From Comamonas sp. SCN 65-56 (GTDB lineage: Bacteria > Pseudomonadota > Gammaproteobacteria > Burkholderiales > Burkholderiaceae_C): DNA of 64,000 nucleotides. Position numbers and translations under genes: made by a program. This document shows positions 29,607 to 39,882 of this stretch, piece by piece. The stretch spans positions 62,001 through 126,000 of the forward strand of contig NZ_MEDS01000025.1 in assembly GCF_001724135.1 (NCBI RefSeq). Reading direction: 5' to 3'. The notes beneath the pieces were generated by a model that worked only from the letters and a program-made list of their open reading frames with translations, was not told the origin of the DNA and ran no database searches. Position 1 is the stretch's first letter, and every line of letters begins with the position of its first letter.

Positions 29607-30332
29607 TCAATGCTCGCGCATCTTGTTGCGCAGGCGCGCCACGGCTTGGCTGTGCAGTTGGCACACACGCGATTCGGTCACGCCCAGCACCGCGGCGATT
29701 TCCTTGAGGTTCATGTCCTCTTCGTAGTACATGCCCATGATGTGCTGCTCGCGTTCGGGCAGCAGCTTGATGGCGGCCACCAGCGCGCTGCGTATGCCCT
29801 GTTCACGCAGCAGCGTGACCGGATCGGCCCCCTCGTCGGCCACGTTGCGATCCAGAAACCCGTCGCTGCCACCGTCCTCATCGCTCGCGTGGCCCATGTC
29901 CTCCAGATAGACCAGCTGTGCGCCGCGCACCTTGCCCAGCAGCGATTGGTAGTCGGCCAGCTCCATCTGCAGCTCCCGGGCAATCTCCGACTCGGTGGCG
30001 CAGCGGCCGGCCTTCTGCTCCGCGCGGCGCACCGCCTGTTCGATGTCCTTCTGGCTCTTGCGCGAGCTGCGGCTCATCCAGTCGTTCTCGCGCAGCTCGT
30101 CAAGCATGGCGCCGCGGATGCGCTGGGTGGCAAAGGTCTCGAACTGCACGCCTTGCGTGACTTCGTAGCGCGTCAGCGCATCATTGAGCCCGATCAGGCC
30201 CACCTGGATCAGATCGTCCAGCTCCACATTGGGCGGCAGCTTCGCGATCATGTGGTGCGCAATGCGCCGCACCAGCGGCACATGCTGGTGAAACAAAGCG
30301 TCGCGGTCGAGCTGGCCTTTGGCGGTGTACAT
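29607..30332 (-). CDS. fliA: RNA polymerase sigma factor FliA (sigma-28)
   Basis: LVRRIAHHMIAKLPPNVELDDLIQVGLIGLNDALTRYEVTQGVQFETFATQRIRGAMLDELRENDWMSRSSR; region 4 MNLKEIAAVLGVTESRVCQLHSQAVARLR. Confidence 0.97.
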   Translation of the reverse strand: MYTAKGQLDRDALFHQHVPLVRRIAHHMIAKLPPNVELDDLIQVGLIGLNDALTRYEVTQGVQFETFATQRIRGAMLDELRENDWMSRSSRKSQKDIEQAVRRAEQKAGRCATESEIARELQMELADYQSLLGKVRGAQLVYLEDMGHASDEDGGSDGFLDRNVADEGADPVTLLREQGIRSALVAAIKLLPEREQHIMGMYYEEDMNLKEIAAVLGVTESRVCQLHSQAVARLRNKMREH

Positions 30333-30341
30333 GCGAAAAAT

Positions 30342-31106
30342 TCAATGCGGCTGGCCAAGATGGTAGCGCGTTGCGCCCGGGCTGTACGCCGGCGCCGTGC
30401 CGACCTCCCGGCCAGCCATGGTGCAGGCGTTTTCCAGCAGCTGCAGCGCCAGCGCACCGAGCTCTGCCTCGTCACCTGCGTTCACCACCCCCCCGCGCAA
30501 ACGGGTGCCGAGCCACTGCGCACTGCCTCGGCGCAGCGCCTGCAACACCCGCTCGCCACCGTCGCGCCGGCTGCCCGGCGCCTGCACCACGGCCACCGTG
30601 CACGGCAGGGAACTGCAGGCCGCCATCTGCTTGAGCAGCGAATAACTGCGCAGCAGCGCCGCCTCACCCGGCGTGGCAATGATGAGCGGGGTCACGGCTT
30701 GGTCACGCATCAGTGCGGCAACGGTAGGCGCCGTCGCATACAGCAGCACCACCGCAAACGGGTGGACGACATCCGCCAGCGCCTGCACCGCCGCGGCGCC
30801 TTCCCCATCCATCAGCTGCGCCAGCCCGCGCGCGGCAGGCACCACGGTCGGCATACCCATGTCGTCGGATCGCGGGGATGCCTGGCGTGCCAGCCACGGC
30901 GCAAGGCCCGGCTCCTGCGCCTGTTCTTCTGCCGTGGCATCCAGCACCAGCACCGGATAGCCCTGCTGCTGCAACTGCATCGCCAATTGCCACAGCACTT
31001 CCAGCTCCATCGTCGCCTCGGGATGGCTGAGCACCGGCAGCAGACGAGGCCCCTGCCCGGCGGCAAAGCCGAGCAACCCTGCGCCCTGGTGAATCTCAGG
31101 CAACAC
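30342..31106 (-). CDS. FlhG-position MinD/ParA-like protein lacking a recognisable Walker A motif
   Basis: 254 aa between flhF and fliA; no GKGGVGKT-type P-loop at the N-terminus. Confidence 0.65.
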   Translation of the reverse strand: MLPEIHQGAGLLGFAAGQGPRLLPVLSHPEATMELEVLWQLAMQLQQQGYPVLVLDATAEEQAQEPGLAPWLARQASPRSDDMGMPTVVPAARGLAQLMDGEGAAAVQALADVVHPFAVVLLYATAPTVAALMRDQAVTPLIIATPGEAALLRSYSLLKQMAACSSLPCTVAVVQAPGSRRDGGERVLQALRRGSAQWLGTRLRGGVVNAGDEAELGALALQLLENACTMAGREVGTAPAYSPGATRYHLGQPH

Positions 31107-32607
31107 TCGCCAGCTCCGTGTCTGCCGTCAGCGCCACCGGCGCCTGGGTGAAAAAGTAGTTGAGTTCGATGTCCTTGGGGTCGAACGCCGACTTGACCGT
31201 GCTGCGCATGGACGCGGCCACCAGCTGATTCGCATCGGCAGCCTGCCAGTCCTCGGGCACGCGCTGGCCATTGGTCACGCCGCGCAGCACCATCTGGTGG
31301 CGAATCAGCGCATCGATCGCCGGCCCCAGCTTCACCGCCTCGTCGATCTTGGAAAGCAAGGCCTGCTGCGCGCCCGTGGTCTTGAAGCCGGCCAGCACAT
31401 CGTCAAAGGTATCGCCGTGGTTGCAGGCGTTGAGCACCAACAGTCGGCGGATGCCTGGCAGGTCCAGCAGCTGCAGCATCTCCTGGCGGCGCGGATCGCG
31501 CGGGGCGATGCCGGTGGTGTCGATCAGCACCATCTTCTTGGACGACAGCAAACCCAGCAAATCCTGCAGCGCCGCGCGGTCATGCGCCAGGTGCGCCACC
31601 ACGCCCAGCATGCGGCCATACGAGCGCAGCTGTTCGTGCGCGCCCACGCGGTAGGTATCGAGCGTGATCAGGCCGACGCTGCCGGGCCCGTGCACGCGGG
31701 CGCACAGCGCCGCCAACTTGGCAGCAGTGGTGGTTTTGCCCACGCCGGTCGCGCCCACCAGCGCGTAGATGCCGCCCTCTTCGTACAGCGGCAGCTGCAA
31801 CGCGTCCGTCTTGAGATTGCGCTCGAGCACCGCCATCAGCCAGTGCAGCGCATTGGCTGCCGGCAGGTTGTCGGGCAGGTGCTCCAGCACCGCACGCGAC
31901 AGCGCGGGCGAATAGCCGGAGCGGATCAGCTTGAGCATCAGACTGGATTGAATCGGGTTCTGCCTCGCCTGCCCCAGCCACGCCAGGGTATTGAAGCGGT
32001 CCTCGATCAGGTCTTTCATCGCCTGCAGCTCCTGCATCAGGTGCTGCTGGCCCACCCCTGCGGCCAGCGTGGGTGCGCTGGAGGCTGGTGCACTGCGCCG
32101 CGGCGCGGGCGTTGGCAGCGCGCGCTCGGACAGCGGCTGCGCAGTCTCACTGCGTCGCACAGTAGCGGCCGGGGCCGACGCTGCTGCCGCTTCAGCACCC
32201 GCTGGCGCAGCGCCGCCGTGCAGCGCCTCATGCCGACGACGCAGCATACGCTCGCGCACATAGTCCTGGAACGAGAGCGTGCTCATCGCCAGCTTTTCCG
32301 TGTCCTTGGCCACCGAGCTGCGCACCAGGCCTTCCGAGGCGTGCTGGCTGCGCAGCGGGCTCGCCGCGAAATCATCGGCGCGCTCCTGCAGGCGCCCGCG
32401 CGGCTGCGATGGCGGCGCGCTCACCGGCTGCAGGCGCGCCTGCATCTGGCTTTGTGCTTCCGGCAAGGTGTCTTCTGCCGTAGCCACCACTTCCACGCCG
32501 CCGTCGACCGGTCGGTTGGAGAGGATGAGCGTGCCATCGCCAAAGGTCATGCGTGCCTTCGCCAGGGCCTCGCGCGCGGTGGGGGCGTGAAAACGCTGGA
32601 TGTTCAT
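31096..32607 (-). CDS. flhF: Flagellar biosynthesis GTPase FlhF (SRP family)
   Basis: MNIQRFHAPTAREALAKARMTFGDGTLILSNRPV; GGIYALVGATGVGKTTTAAKLAALCARVHGPGSVGLITLDTYRVGAHEQLRSYGRMLGV. Confidence 0.96.
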   Translation of the reverse strand: MNIQRFHAPTAREALAKARMTFGDGTLILSNRPVDGGVEVVATAEDTLPEAQSQMQARLQPVSAPPSQPRGRLQERADDFAASPLRSQHASEGLVRSSVAKDTEKLAMSTLSFQDYVRERMLRRRHEALHGGAAPAGAEAAAASAPAATVRRSETAQPLSERALPTPAPRRSAPASSAPTLAAGVGQQHLMQELQAMKDLIEDRFNTLAWLGQARQNPIQSSLMLKLIRSGYSPALSRAVLEHLPDNLPAANALHWLMAVLERNLKTDALQLPLYEEGGIYALVGATGVGKTTTAAKLAALCARVHGPGSVGLITLDTYRVGAHEQLRSYGRMLGVVAHLAHDRAALQDLLGLLSSKKMVLIDTTGIAPRDPRRQEMLQLLDLPGIRRLLVLNACNHGDTFDDVLAGFKTTGAQQALLSKIDEAVKLGPAIDALIRHQMVLRGVTNGQRVPEDWQAADANQLVAASMRSTVKSAFDPKDIELNYFFTQAPVALTADTELASVA

Positions 32608-34688
32608 GAAGTTGCTCCTTTGAGGACGGGACCAATGCGGATGGTGTGGGATTCAGGAATTTCGCTGTGCGAGAGCACCTGCAGGCGCGGTGCCATGCGG
32701 CGCACCAGCCGGGCAATCGTGCTGCGGATCGCATCGGGCACCAGCAGGCAGGCGGGGATGCCCAGCTCTTCCTGCTTGTTGGCGACTTCGGCCGCCTTGT
32801 GCGTCAGCAGGTCGGCCACGCCGGGGTCCAGCGCCGGGCCATTGCTGCCCGCCAGCGCCTGCACCAGCAGATGCTCCAGGCCGGGTTCGATGGCGATCAC
32901 GCTGAGCTCGTTGGTCGGACCGTAAATCTGCTGCACGATGGCGGGCGCCAGGGCGATGCGCACCTGCCTGACCAGCTCCGCCGGGTCCTGCGTGCTGCCG
33001 GCGAATTCGGCCAGGGTTTCGATGATGGTGCGGATGTCGCGGATGTGCACGGCCTCTTCCAGCAAGAGCTGCAGCACTTTCTGGAACGTCGTGATCGAGA
33101 CCATCTTGGGCACCACTTCTTCAATCAGTTTGGGCGCGAGACGCATCACGTGTTCGACCAGTTGCTGTGTCTCGGTGCGGCTCAGAAGCCGCGCCGCCTG
33201 CACCTGCATCAAGTGTGACAAATGGGTGGCCATCACGGTTTCCGAATCAACCACGGTAAAGCCCGCCATTTGCGCCGCTTCCTTCTGCGCCGCATCGATC
33301 CAGTGCGCGGGCAGACCGAAGGCCGGGTCGGTGGTCGCGGTACCGATCAGCGGCGTGCTGATGCCACCGGGGTTGATCGCCAGAAACATGCCGGGAAAGG
33401 CCTCGCCCTCGCCCACTACCACGCCGCGCAGCAGGATGCGGTAGCCGCTGGGCTTGAGCTCCAGGTTGTCGCGCACATGCACTGCCGGCGGCAGAAAGCC
33501 CACCTCCTGCGCAAACTTGCGCCGCACGCCCTTGATGCGCGTGAGCAGGTCGCCCTGGCGGTTCTTGTCCACCAGCGCGATCAGGCGATAGCCCAGCTCC
33601 AGGCCCAGCAGATCGACGGGCTGCAGATCGTCCCAGCTCGCCTCGCCATCGCTCACGGGCGCTGGCGCCGCTTCCTCGGCCGCCGGCTTCTTCTGGCGCT
33701 GCAACAGCATCCAGGCGATCCAGCCCAGGCCACTGCCGATGATGAGGAACACCGCATGCGGCATCCCCGGGATCAGCCCCAGCAGCACCAGAATGCCGCC
33801 GGCCATGCCCAGCACACGCGGCGACATGAAGACCTGCTGCAGGATCTGCTTGCCCACATCGTCGTCGCGCGCACCCACGCGCGAAACCACCATCGCCGCC
33901 GCCACGGAGATCAAGAGGCCCGGAATCTGCGCCACCAGTGCATCGCCCACCGCCAGCAGGATGTAGCTGTTGGCCGCCTGGCTCGCGGAGAGGCCATGCG
34001 ACAGCATGCCGATGGCAAAGCCGCCGATGATGTTGATGATGAGGATCAGGATGCCGGCAATCGCATCGCCGCGCACGAACTTGCTCGCACCATCCATCGC
34101 ACCAAAGAAATTGGCCTCATCCTGGATATCGATGCGCCGCTGCTTGGCGGTTTTCTCGTCGATCAGGCCGCTGTTCAGATCCGCATCCACCGCCATCTGC
34201 TTGCCCGGCATGGCATCCAGCGTGAAGCGCGCCGACACCTCGGCGATGCGCTCCGCGCCCTTGGTCACGACGACGAAGTTGATCACCACGAGGATGGCAA
34301 ACACGATCAGGCCGACGGCGAAATTGCCGCCGATCAGGAAGTGGCCGAAGGCCTCGATCACCGCGCCGGCCGCGCCCGGGCCGGTGTGGCCATCGAGCAG
34401 CACCACCCGGGTCGACGCCACGTTGAGCGACAGCCGCATCAGGGTGGTCAGCAAGAGCACCGCCGGGAATGCCGCAAAATCCAGCGGCTTGATCATGTAG
34501 GCTGCCACCATCATCACCATCAGCGCCACGGCGATGTTGAAGGTGAAGAAGGTATCGAGCAGCCACGCCGGGAAGGGCAGCACCATCAGCGCCAGGATGG
34601 CCACCACCAGCACGGGGATGGACAGCCCCTGCAGCGCGGACCGGTTGTCGCCGGCCCAGGTACGGACGGATTGGATCGAAGGGCTCAT
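32604..34688 (-). CDS. flhA: Flagellar biosynthesis protein FlhA
   Basis: 694 aa; TLMRLSLNVASTRVVLL, RFTLDAMPGKQMAVDADLNSGLIDEKTAKQRRIDIQDEANFFGAMDGASKFVRGDA. Confidence 0.98.
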   Translation of the reverse strand: MSPSIQSVRTWAGDNRSALQGLSIPVLVVAILALMVLPFPAWLLDTFFTFNIAVALMVMMVAAYMIKPLDFAAFPAVLLLTTLMRLSLNVASTRVVLLDGHTGPGAAGAVIEAFGHFLIGGNFAVGLIVFAILVVINFVVVTKGAERIAEVSARFTLDAMPGKQMAVDADLNSGLIDEKTAKQRRIDIQDEANFFGAMDGASKFVRGDAIAGILILIINIIGGFAIGMLSHGLSASQAANSYILLAVGDALVAQIPGLLISVAAAMVVSRVGARDDDVGKQILQQVFMSPRVLGMAGGILVLLGLIPGMPHAVFLIIGSGLGWIAWMLLQRQKKPAAEEAAPAPVSDGEASWDDLQPVDLLGLELGYRLIALVDKNRQGDLLTRIKGVRRKFAQEVGFLPPAVHVRDNLELKPSGYRILLRGVVVGEGEAFPGMFLAINPGGISTPLIGTATTDPAFGLPAHWIDAAQKEAAQMAGFTVVDSETVMATHLSHLMQVQAARLLSRTETQQLVEHVMRLAPKLIEEVVPKMVSITTFQKVLQLLLEEAVHIRDIRTIIETLAEFAGSTQDPAELVRQVRIALAPAIVQQIYGPTNELSVIAIEPGLEHLLVQALAGSNGPALDPGVADLLTHKAAEVANKQEELGIPACLLVPDAIRSTIARLVRRMAPRLQVLSHSEIPESHTIRIGPVLKGATS

Positions 34689-35842
34689 CGTGCGCTACCT
34701 TGCGCCAGGGGCGAATGGGGATCGAGCTCGGGTGGAATGTGAGCATCCGGGATGGGCTCGGTGTCGGGCATGCGCGCCTCGCCGCGCAGCGCCGCCTTGA
34801 GCCGGTACACATAGGCCAGCACCTGCGCCACCGCGGTGTAGAGCTGGGCCGGGATGGGCTGTTCCAGATCCGCATGCGCGTACAGCGCCCGCGCCAGCAT
34901 GGGCGAGCGCAGCACCGGCACCTTGTGTTCATTGGCCAGATCGCGGATGCGAAAGGCCACCAGATCCGTTCCCTTGGAAATCACCTGCGGCGCGCTCATG
35001 GTGGAATCGTCATAGCGCAGCGCCACCGCATAGTGCGTCGGGTTCATCACGACAAAATCCGCCTCGGGCACGCGCCGCACGCTGGCGCGCTCCGCCACCT
35101 CGCGCTGCTTCTGGCGAATACGCCGCTTGATCAGCGGATTGCCGTCGGAATCCTTGTGCTCCTGCTTGACTTCCTCGTGGCTCATCTTCAGGCGCGATTT
35201 GTGCAGGTACTGCTGCAGCGGCACGTCCACCACGGCAAACAGAAAGACCACCAGCAGCAGCAGTGCCAGGCCGGTGCCCATCCACTCGCCCGCCTCGCGC
35301 AGCGACGGCGCACTGGGCTGCAGCACCAGCTGCGCCATTCTCTCGGCGCTGCCGGCCATGTACTTCCACGCCGCCCAGACCAGCACCGTGGCCAGCAACA
35401 GCATCTTGCCGAGGTTGGCCATCTTCTGCCCGGACACCAGGTTCTTGGCACCTTGCAACGGGCTCAATCGACTGAATTGCGGCTGCAGCGCCTTCAGGCT
35501 CCAGATCCATCCGCCCGAGCCCAGGCTGGCAGCGACAGCCGCCACCGCCGCCAGCAGCGCCAGGATCAGGCTGATCACCAGACCCGCCAGCAGCATGGGC
35601 TGCAGCCGCGCCAGCATGCTGGCCGGCACCTGGACGGTGGCGGCATCAAAAGTGAACTGGCGCACCATCTCGCGCAACAGGGCATCGATCATCGTCGGGA
35701 AGAAGGTCCAGAGGATGAGCCCCAGCACGCCCAGGACCGCCAGGTGCGACAACTCCTGCGAACGCGGGGCCTGCCCGTCTTCGCGCGCTTTCTGGAGCCT
35801 GCGCTCCGTTGCCGGTAGTTGTTTGTCTTCGCTGGAGTCCAT
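34685..35842 (-). CDS. flhB: Flagellar biosynthesis protein FlhB
   Basis: KTEKPTP-like N-terminus (EDKQLPATERRLQKAREDGQAPRSQELSH), NPTHYAVALRYD autocleavage motif. Confidence 0.97.
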   Translation of the reverse strand: MDSSEDKQLPATERRLQKAREDGQAPRSQELSHLAVLGVLGLILWTFFPTMIDALLREMVRQFTFDAATVQVPASMLARLQPMLLAGLVISLILALLAAVAAVAASLGSGGWIWSLKALQPQFSRLSPLQGAKNLVSGQKMANLGKMLLLATVLVWAAWKYMAGSAERMAQLVLQPSAPSLREAGEWMGTGLALLLLVVFLFAVVDVPLQQYLHKSRLKMSHEEVKQEHKDSDGNPLIKRRIRQKQREVAERASVRRVPEADFVVMNPTHYAVALRYDDSTMSAPQVISKGTDLVAFRIRDLANEHKVPVLRSPMLARALYAHADLEQPIPAQLYTAVAQVLAYVYRLKAALRGEARMPDTEPIPDAHIPPELDPHSPLAQGSAR

Positions 35843-35958
35843 GACTGGCCTGCTTTCAGGTCAGCCCATTGTCGGAACAAGCGCGAAGGACTAAAGCGCG
35901 AACAGGGGGTGGAGTGCGCCGCTATTCAGCAGGAAGACCGTGCTGCGGAAAACAGCAA

Positions 35959-36010
35959 ATTGATAGCTGCTTGCGCTTGTCCATCCTGCGCAAAGCCGTA
36001 TTTTCATCTC
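35959..36010. repeat. Dispersed palindromic repeat copy 4 (intergenic, cheZ/flhB)
   Basis: TTGATAGCTGCTTGCGCTTGTCCATCCTGCGCAAAGCCGTATTTTCA. Confidence 0.65.
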
Positions 36011-36016
36011 AACAAC

Positions 36017-36652
36017 TCAAAAACCGAGGCTGGCCAGCAGATCGTCCACCTGCGACTGGTCGGTCACTACGTCTGCCGTCTGTGCCGGGTCCACCACCGG
36101 ACCTTGCAATGCCGCAGGCGCCTGGGGCGTTGCGGGCACCGGCACGTTGCCTGGCGGCGCCGTCTGCACCACCAGATGCAACAGCTGCTCTTCAATCGTT
36201 GCCGCCAGCGTCACCACGCGGGCGATGACCTGGCCCGTCAGGTCATGGAAATCCTGGGCCATCATGATTTCCGTCAGGTGCGAATCCAGCGCGTCCCCCG
36301 CCTTGCCCAGGTCCACGAGGAAGTTGTAGACCTCGCCCCTGGCCACCACGGCCACCGGATCGGCCACCAGGGACTTGAGCACCCGCGCACCGTCATCGGC
36401 CACCTGGTCGCGGATGTTCTTGGCCATCTCCACGCGGCCCAGCACCTTTTCTGCCGCCTGCCCGGTCAGGCGCGAGATGTAGGAAAGGCGGCTTTGCGCA
36501 TCCGGCAGCTCACCCATGGTGCCGCGCAGCTGGTTGGCGTAGCCGAGCTCGGTCAGCGCCGTGTGCAGCTGGCGTGTGAGCTGGCCTATGCGGGTGTGAA
36601 CGTCGTCGGCCTCGGCAGCGGGTGGATCGGCCCTGGGTTCATCCTCACTCAT
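36017..36652 (-). CDS. cheZ: Protein phosphatase CheZ
   Basis: [34 protein letters not shown] (CheZ catalytic region), C-terminal [12 protein letters not shown]. Confidence 0.96.
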   Translation of the reverse strand: MSEDEPRADPPAAEADDVHTRIGQLTRQLHTALTELGYANQLRGTMGELPDAQSRLSYISRLTGQAAEKVLGRVEMAKNIRDQVADDGARVLKSLVADPVAVVARGEVYNFLVDLGKAGDALDSHLTEIMMAQDFHDLTGQVIARVVTLAATIEEQLLHLVVQTAPPGNVPVPATPQAPAALQGPVVDPAQTADVVTDQSQVDDLLASLGF

Positions 36653-37041
36653 GCGGCAAGCCCCAGCTTTTTCAGAATGAGCGTGACTTTCTCTTCCAGT
36701 GTGGCCTTGGTGAAGGGCTTGACGATATAACCCGCCGCTCCGCCCTGCGCCGCGGCCACGATGTCTTCCTTGCGCGCCTCGGCCGTCACCATCAGCACCG
36801 GCAAGTGCTTCAAGGCGTCGTCCTTCTTGATCTCGCCCAGCAGCTGAAAGCCGTTCATGTTCGGCATGTTGATGTCCGAGACGACGAAATCGAACTTGGT
36901 GGTACGCAATTTTTGCAGCGCGACCACGCCGTCTTCGGCCTCATCGGCCTCGGTGAATCCGCTCTCCTTGAGCAGATTGCGCACGATGCGGCGCATGGTC
37001 GAAAAATCGTCAACGATCAGAAAACGAAGGGGTGAAGACAC
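36649..37041 (-). CDS. cheY: Chemotaxis response regulator CheY
   Basis: [65 protein letters not shown]. Confidence 0.97.
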   Translation of the reverse strand: MSSPLRFLIVDDFSTMRRIVRNLLKESGFTEADEAEDGVVALQKLRTTKFDFVVSDINMPNMNGFQLLGEIKKDDALKHLPVLMVTAEARKEDIVAAAQGGAAGYIVKPFTKATLEEKVTLILKKLGLAA

Positions 37042-37109
37042 AAGAGACCCTTTCGGTCGAAAAACAGGTGAATACGATTGTCATTGCAACCGGAGCACGC
37101 GCCAAGCGC

Positions 37110-38078
37110 TTACCCGGGCGCAGCCTTGACCAAATTGTCGGGCTTTTTGTCTTCAGGTTCGGCAGGCACGGTGATCGTTGGCAAGTCGCGGCTCATCAGG
37201 CGCTCTTCCGCCTCCTTGGTGAGCACGGTGATCGTGATGCGCCGGTTGGATGCCGCGCGCGGGTCCTGCGGCTCCAGCGGATCGCTGGACGCCAGACCGA
37301 CCACGCGCACCAGCTTGCTGTCGGGCATGCCACCGGCCACCAGCTCGCGGCGCGAGGCATTGGCGCGGTCGGCCGACAGCTCCCAGTTGCTGTAACCGCG
37401 ATCGCCATTGCCGTACGGCGTGGAGTCGGTATGACCGGCAATGCTGACGTGGTTTTCCACTCCGCCCAGCGCCCCGCCGATGGCGCGCAGGATGCTGCGC
37501 ATGTAGTTCTTGACCAACGCGCTGCCGCTGTCGAACATCGGTCGGTTCTGGTCATCGACGATCTGCACCTGCAGGCCATCGGGCGTCACGTCGATGCGAA
37601 TCTGCGAGCGGTATTCCTTGAGCGCCATGTCCTGCGTGATGACGGATTCGAGCTTGCCCTGCAATTCCTTGATGCGCTGCGCGTCAACGCGGGCGCGCTC
37701 GGCGCGCTGCGCCTCGATGCTTTGTGTCTGCTTTTGCTGCTGGCTGGAATGGCCCTTGCTCGCATCGCTTTCGCTGCGTTTCATCTGGCCGTACACCCGG
37801 GCCAGATCGGTGCCGCCGCCCTGGATCACGCTGGAGCTGTTGCCAGCGCCGTCCCCCCCCTGCATCGCCACCTTCATGGGCGATGCGAAATATTCGGCAA
37901 TCCCCTGCAGATCGCCCTTGGCGGTGGAGCCCAGCAGCCACATCAGCAGGAAGAAGGCCATCATGGCCGTCACGAAGTCGGCGTAGGCGATCTTCCACGC
38001 GCCGCCATGCGCGCCGTGCCCGCCCTTCTTGACGCGCTTGATGATGATGGGTTGCAGCTTGTCAGCCATAACAGCCAT
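37110..38078 (-). CDS. motB: Flagellar motor protein MotB
   Basis: HGGAWKIAYADFVTAMMAFFLLMWLLGS; OmpA-like VSIAGHTDSTPYGNGDRGYSNWELSADRANASRREL. Confidence 0.97.
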   Translation of the reverse strand: MAVMADKLQPIIIKRVKKGGHGAHGGAWKIAYADFVTAMMAFFLLMWLLGSTAKGDLQGIAEYFASPMKVAMQGGDGAGNSSSVIQGGGTDLARVYGQMKRSESDASKGHSSQQQKQTQSIEAQRAERARVDAQRIKELQGKLESVITQDMALKEYRSQIRIDVTPDGLQVQIVDDQNRPMFDSGSALVKNYMRSILRAIGGALGGVENHVSIAGHTDSTPYGNGDRGYSNWELSADRANASRRELVAGGMPDSKLVRVVGLASSDPLEPQDPRAASNRRITITVLTKEAEERLMSRDLPTITVPAEPEDKKPDNLVKAAPG

Positions 38079-38097
38079 GCCGAAGCAAGCCCGACGC

Positions 38098-38958
38098 CTA
38101 CTTCTTGCCCTTCACGTGCTGCTCGAGCTCATTGAAACTCGGGCGCACATCGGAGAAAAGCACCTTGCGGCCAAACTCGATCGCCGTCGCCGGGTTGTAG
38201 CCCTGCATGCTCGCCAGCAGCGTCGATTTGATGCACAGGAACTCCTTGCTCGCATCTTCGTTGCGCTGCTCCAGCAGCCCCGCCAGCGGCTCGGCCACGG
38301 CGTAGGCCAGGAAAATGCCCAGAAAGGTACCCACCAGCGCCGAGGCGATCATGCCGCCCAGCACGGCCGGCGGCTGCCCCACCGAACCCATGGTATTGAC
38401 CACGCCCAGCACCGCCGCCACGATACCGAAGGCCGGCAGCGCGCCCGCCAGGCGCGTGAGCGCCGCCACCGGGCCATGCGCCTCCTGGTGGTGGGTTTCG
38501 ATTTCGCTGTCCATCAAGGCCTCGATCTCATGCGCATTGAGGTTGCCCGAGACCATCATGCGCAGGTAGTCGGTGGTGAATTCGAGCACATGGTGGTCCG
38601 TGCCTACCGAGGGGAATTTTTTGAACAGCTCGGATTTTTCCGGTTCTTCCACATCCGCCTCGATCGCCATCAGCCCTTCCTTGCGCGCCTTCTGCAAGAT
38701 CTCGTAGAGCATTGCCAGCAGCTCAAGGTAGCGTGCCTTGGTGTATTTGCTGCCCTTGAAGAGCTTGGGCAGGGCCGACAGCGTGGCCTTGAGCACCTTG
38801 GTCTGGTTGTTCACCACGAAGGCGCCGAACGCAGCGCCGCCGATCGTGATCATCTCGAACGGCAACGCCTCCAGCAACACATGGATGTTGCCGCCATGCG
38901 CGACGAAAACGCCAAACACGCTTCCGAAGACGACAACGTAGCCGATGATGATGAACAT
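38098..38958 (-). CDS. motA: Flagellar motor stator protein MotA
   Basis: MFIIIGYVVVFGSVFGVFVAHGGN.. 286 aa, upstream of motB. Confidence 0.97.
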   Translation of the reverse strand: MFIIIGYVVVFGSVFGVFVAHGGNIHVLLEALPFEMITIGGAAFGAFVVNNQTKVLKATLSALPKLFKGSKYTKARYLELLAMLYEILQKARKEGLMAIEADVEEPEKSELFKKFPSVGTDHHVLEFTTDYLRMMVSGNLNAHEIEALMDSEIETHHQEAHGPVAALTRLAGALPAFGIVAAVLGVVNTMGSVGQPPAVLGGMIASALVGTFLGIFLAYAVAEPLAGLLEQRNEDASKEFLCIKSTLLASMQGYNPATAIEFGRKVLFSDVRPSFNELEQHVKGKK

Positions 38959-39079
38959 GGTGCGTGGATTGTGTCAGGTCGCCGCGTGCTGCAAACGCGC
39001 GATCAGGCTTGACAAAGCAGCCCAATCAAGAGAGCCGCCGGGCGCGGGGCATTATCACTGACCCCGCCGGCGGCACGCG

Positions 39080-39382
39080 TCAGTGCACGAACTGCGGTCG
39101 CCCCTGCAGCAGCGGATCCAGGCTGGCAAGCCAAGGCTCGGCCAGGATGCGGATCTGCGCATCGTTGTCCAGAATGCGCCGCATGATGCGGGCCTTCTCC
39201 TTGCGCAGCTGTGGCGCCAGTCGATGGCCTTGCGCGCTGCTGCGCAACTGCTCGATGAGCACGGCGCAGGTGCCCTCATGGTGCATCACACCGCCCCAAT
39301 CCTCGCGGGATGCGGCAGCCAGCATGGCGGCGCTGCTGTCTTCAATGGCGCGGTAGAGATCGATCAAGGACTGCTCCATCAC
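39080..39382 (-). CDS. fliT: Flagellar protein FliT
   Basis: 100 aa helical protein immediately downstream of fliS. Confidence 0.75.
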   Translation of the reverse strand: MMEQSLIDLYRAIEDSSAAMLAAASREDWGGVMHHEGTCAVLIEQLRSSAQGHRLAPQLRKEKARIMRRILDNDAQIRILAEPWLASLDPLLQGRPQFVH

Positions 39383-39805
39383 TCAGCCCTCCGCGGCCTG
39401 GCCGGAGGTACCGATTTCCTTCCAGCCGCGGGCCACCGGCTCGATGAGCGCGATGACTTCCTCGACCGGCTTGACGTCGTTGTGCAAATTGGCCAGGGTC
39501 AGCTGGCGAATGCAGTAGTCGTACAAGGCGTTCAGATTCTGCGCCAGCTCTCCGCCCTGCTCGGTGTTGAGCGACGCCTTCAGCCCCTCGCCCATGATCT
39601 GCACGGCCTGCCCCAAATGCAGCCCTTTGGCCTGCACGTCGCCACGCTGCAAATCGCCGCGCGCCGCCTGCAGGCGCTGCATCAGACCGTCGAACAGCAT
39701 CTGCACCAGCGTGTGCGGCGTGGCGTCGGTGACCGCCGATTGCACGCCCACCTGGCGGTAGGCATTGGCGGCGCGGGAGCTCGTGGGGGTGTACATATCG
39801 GCCAT
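39383..39805 (-). CDS. fliS: Flagellar export chaperone FliS
   Basis: ANAYRQVGVQSAVTDATPHTLVQMLFDGLMQRLQAARGDLQRGDVQAKGLHLGQAVQIMGEGLKASLN. Confidence 0.95.
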   Translation of the reverse strand: MADMYTPTSSRAANAYRQVGVQSAVTDATPHTLVQMLFDGLMQRLQAARGDLQRGDVQAKGLHLGQAVQIMGEGLKASLNTEQGGELAQNLNALYDYCIRQLTLANLHNDVKPVEEVIALIEPVARGWKEIGTSGQAAEG

Positions 39806-39832
39806 CCTTGGTAGTCAACGTCTTGCCTTATC

Positions 39833-39859
39833 TTTTCGGCAAACGCTCCCGAAACTGAA
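39833..39859 (-). promoter_or_regulatory. Predicted sigma-28 promoter upstream of fliS-fliT
   Basis: Minus strand TTCAGTTT-N11-GCCGAAAA, located between fliD and fliS. Confidence 0.65.
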
Positions 39860-39882
39860 GTGCAAACCCCACGTTCGCACCC

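Noticed and set aside
29595-31151. 518-aa plus-strand ORF
   Set aside because: Antisense to fliA and the FlhG-position gene; shadow ORF.
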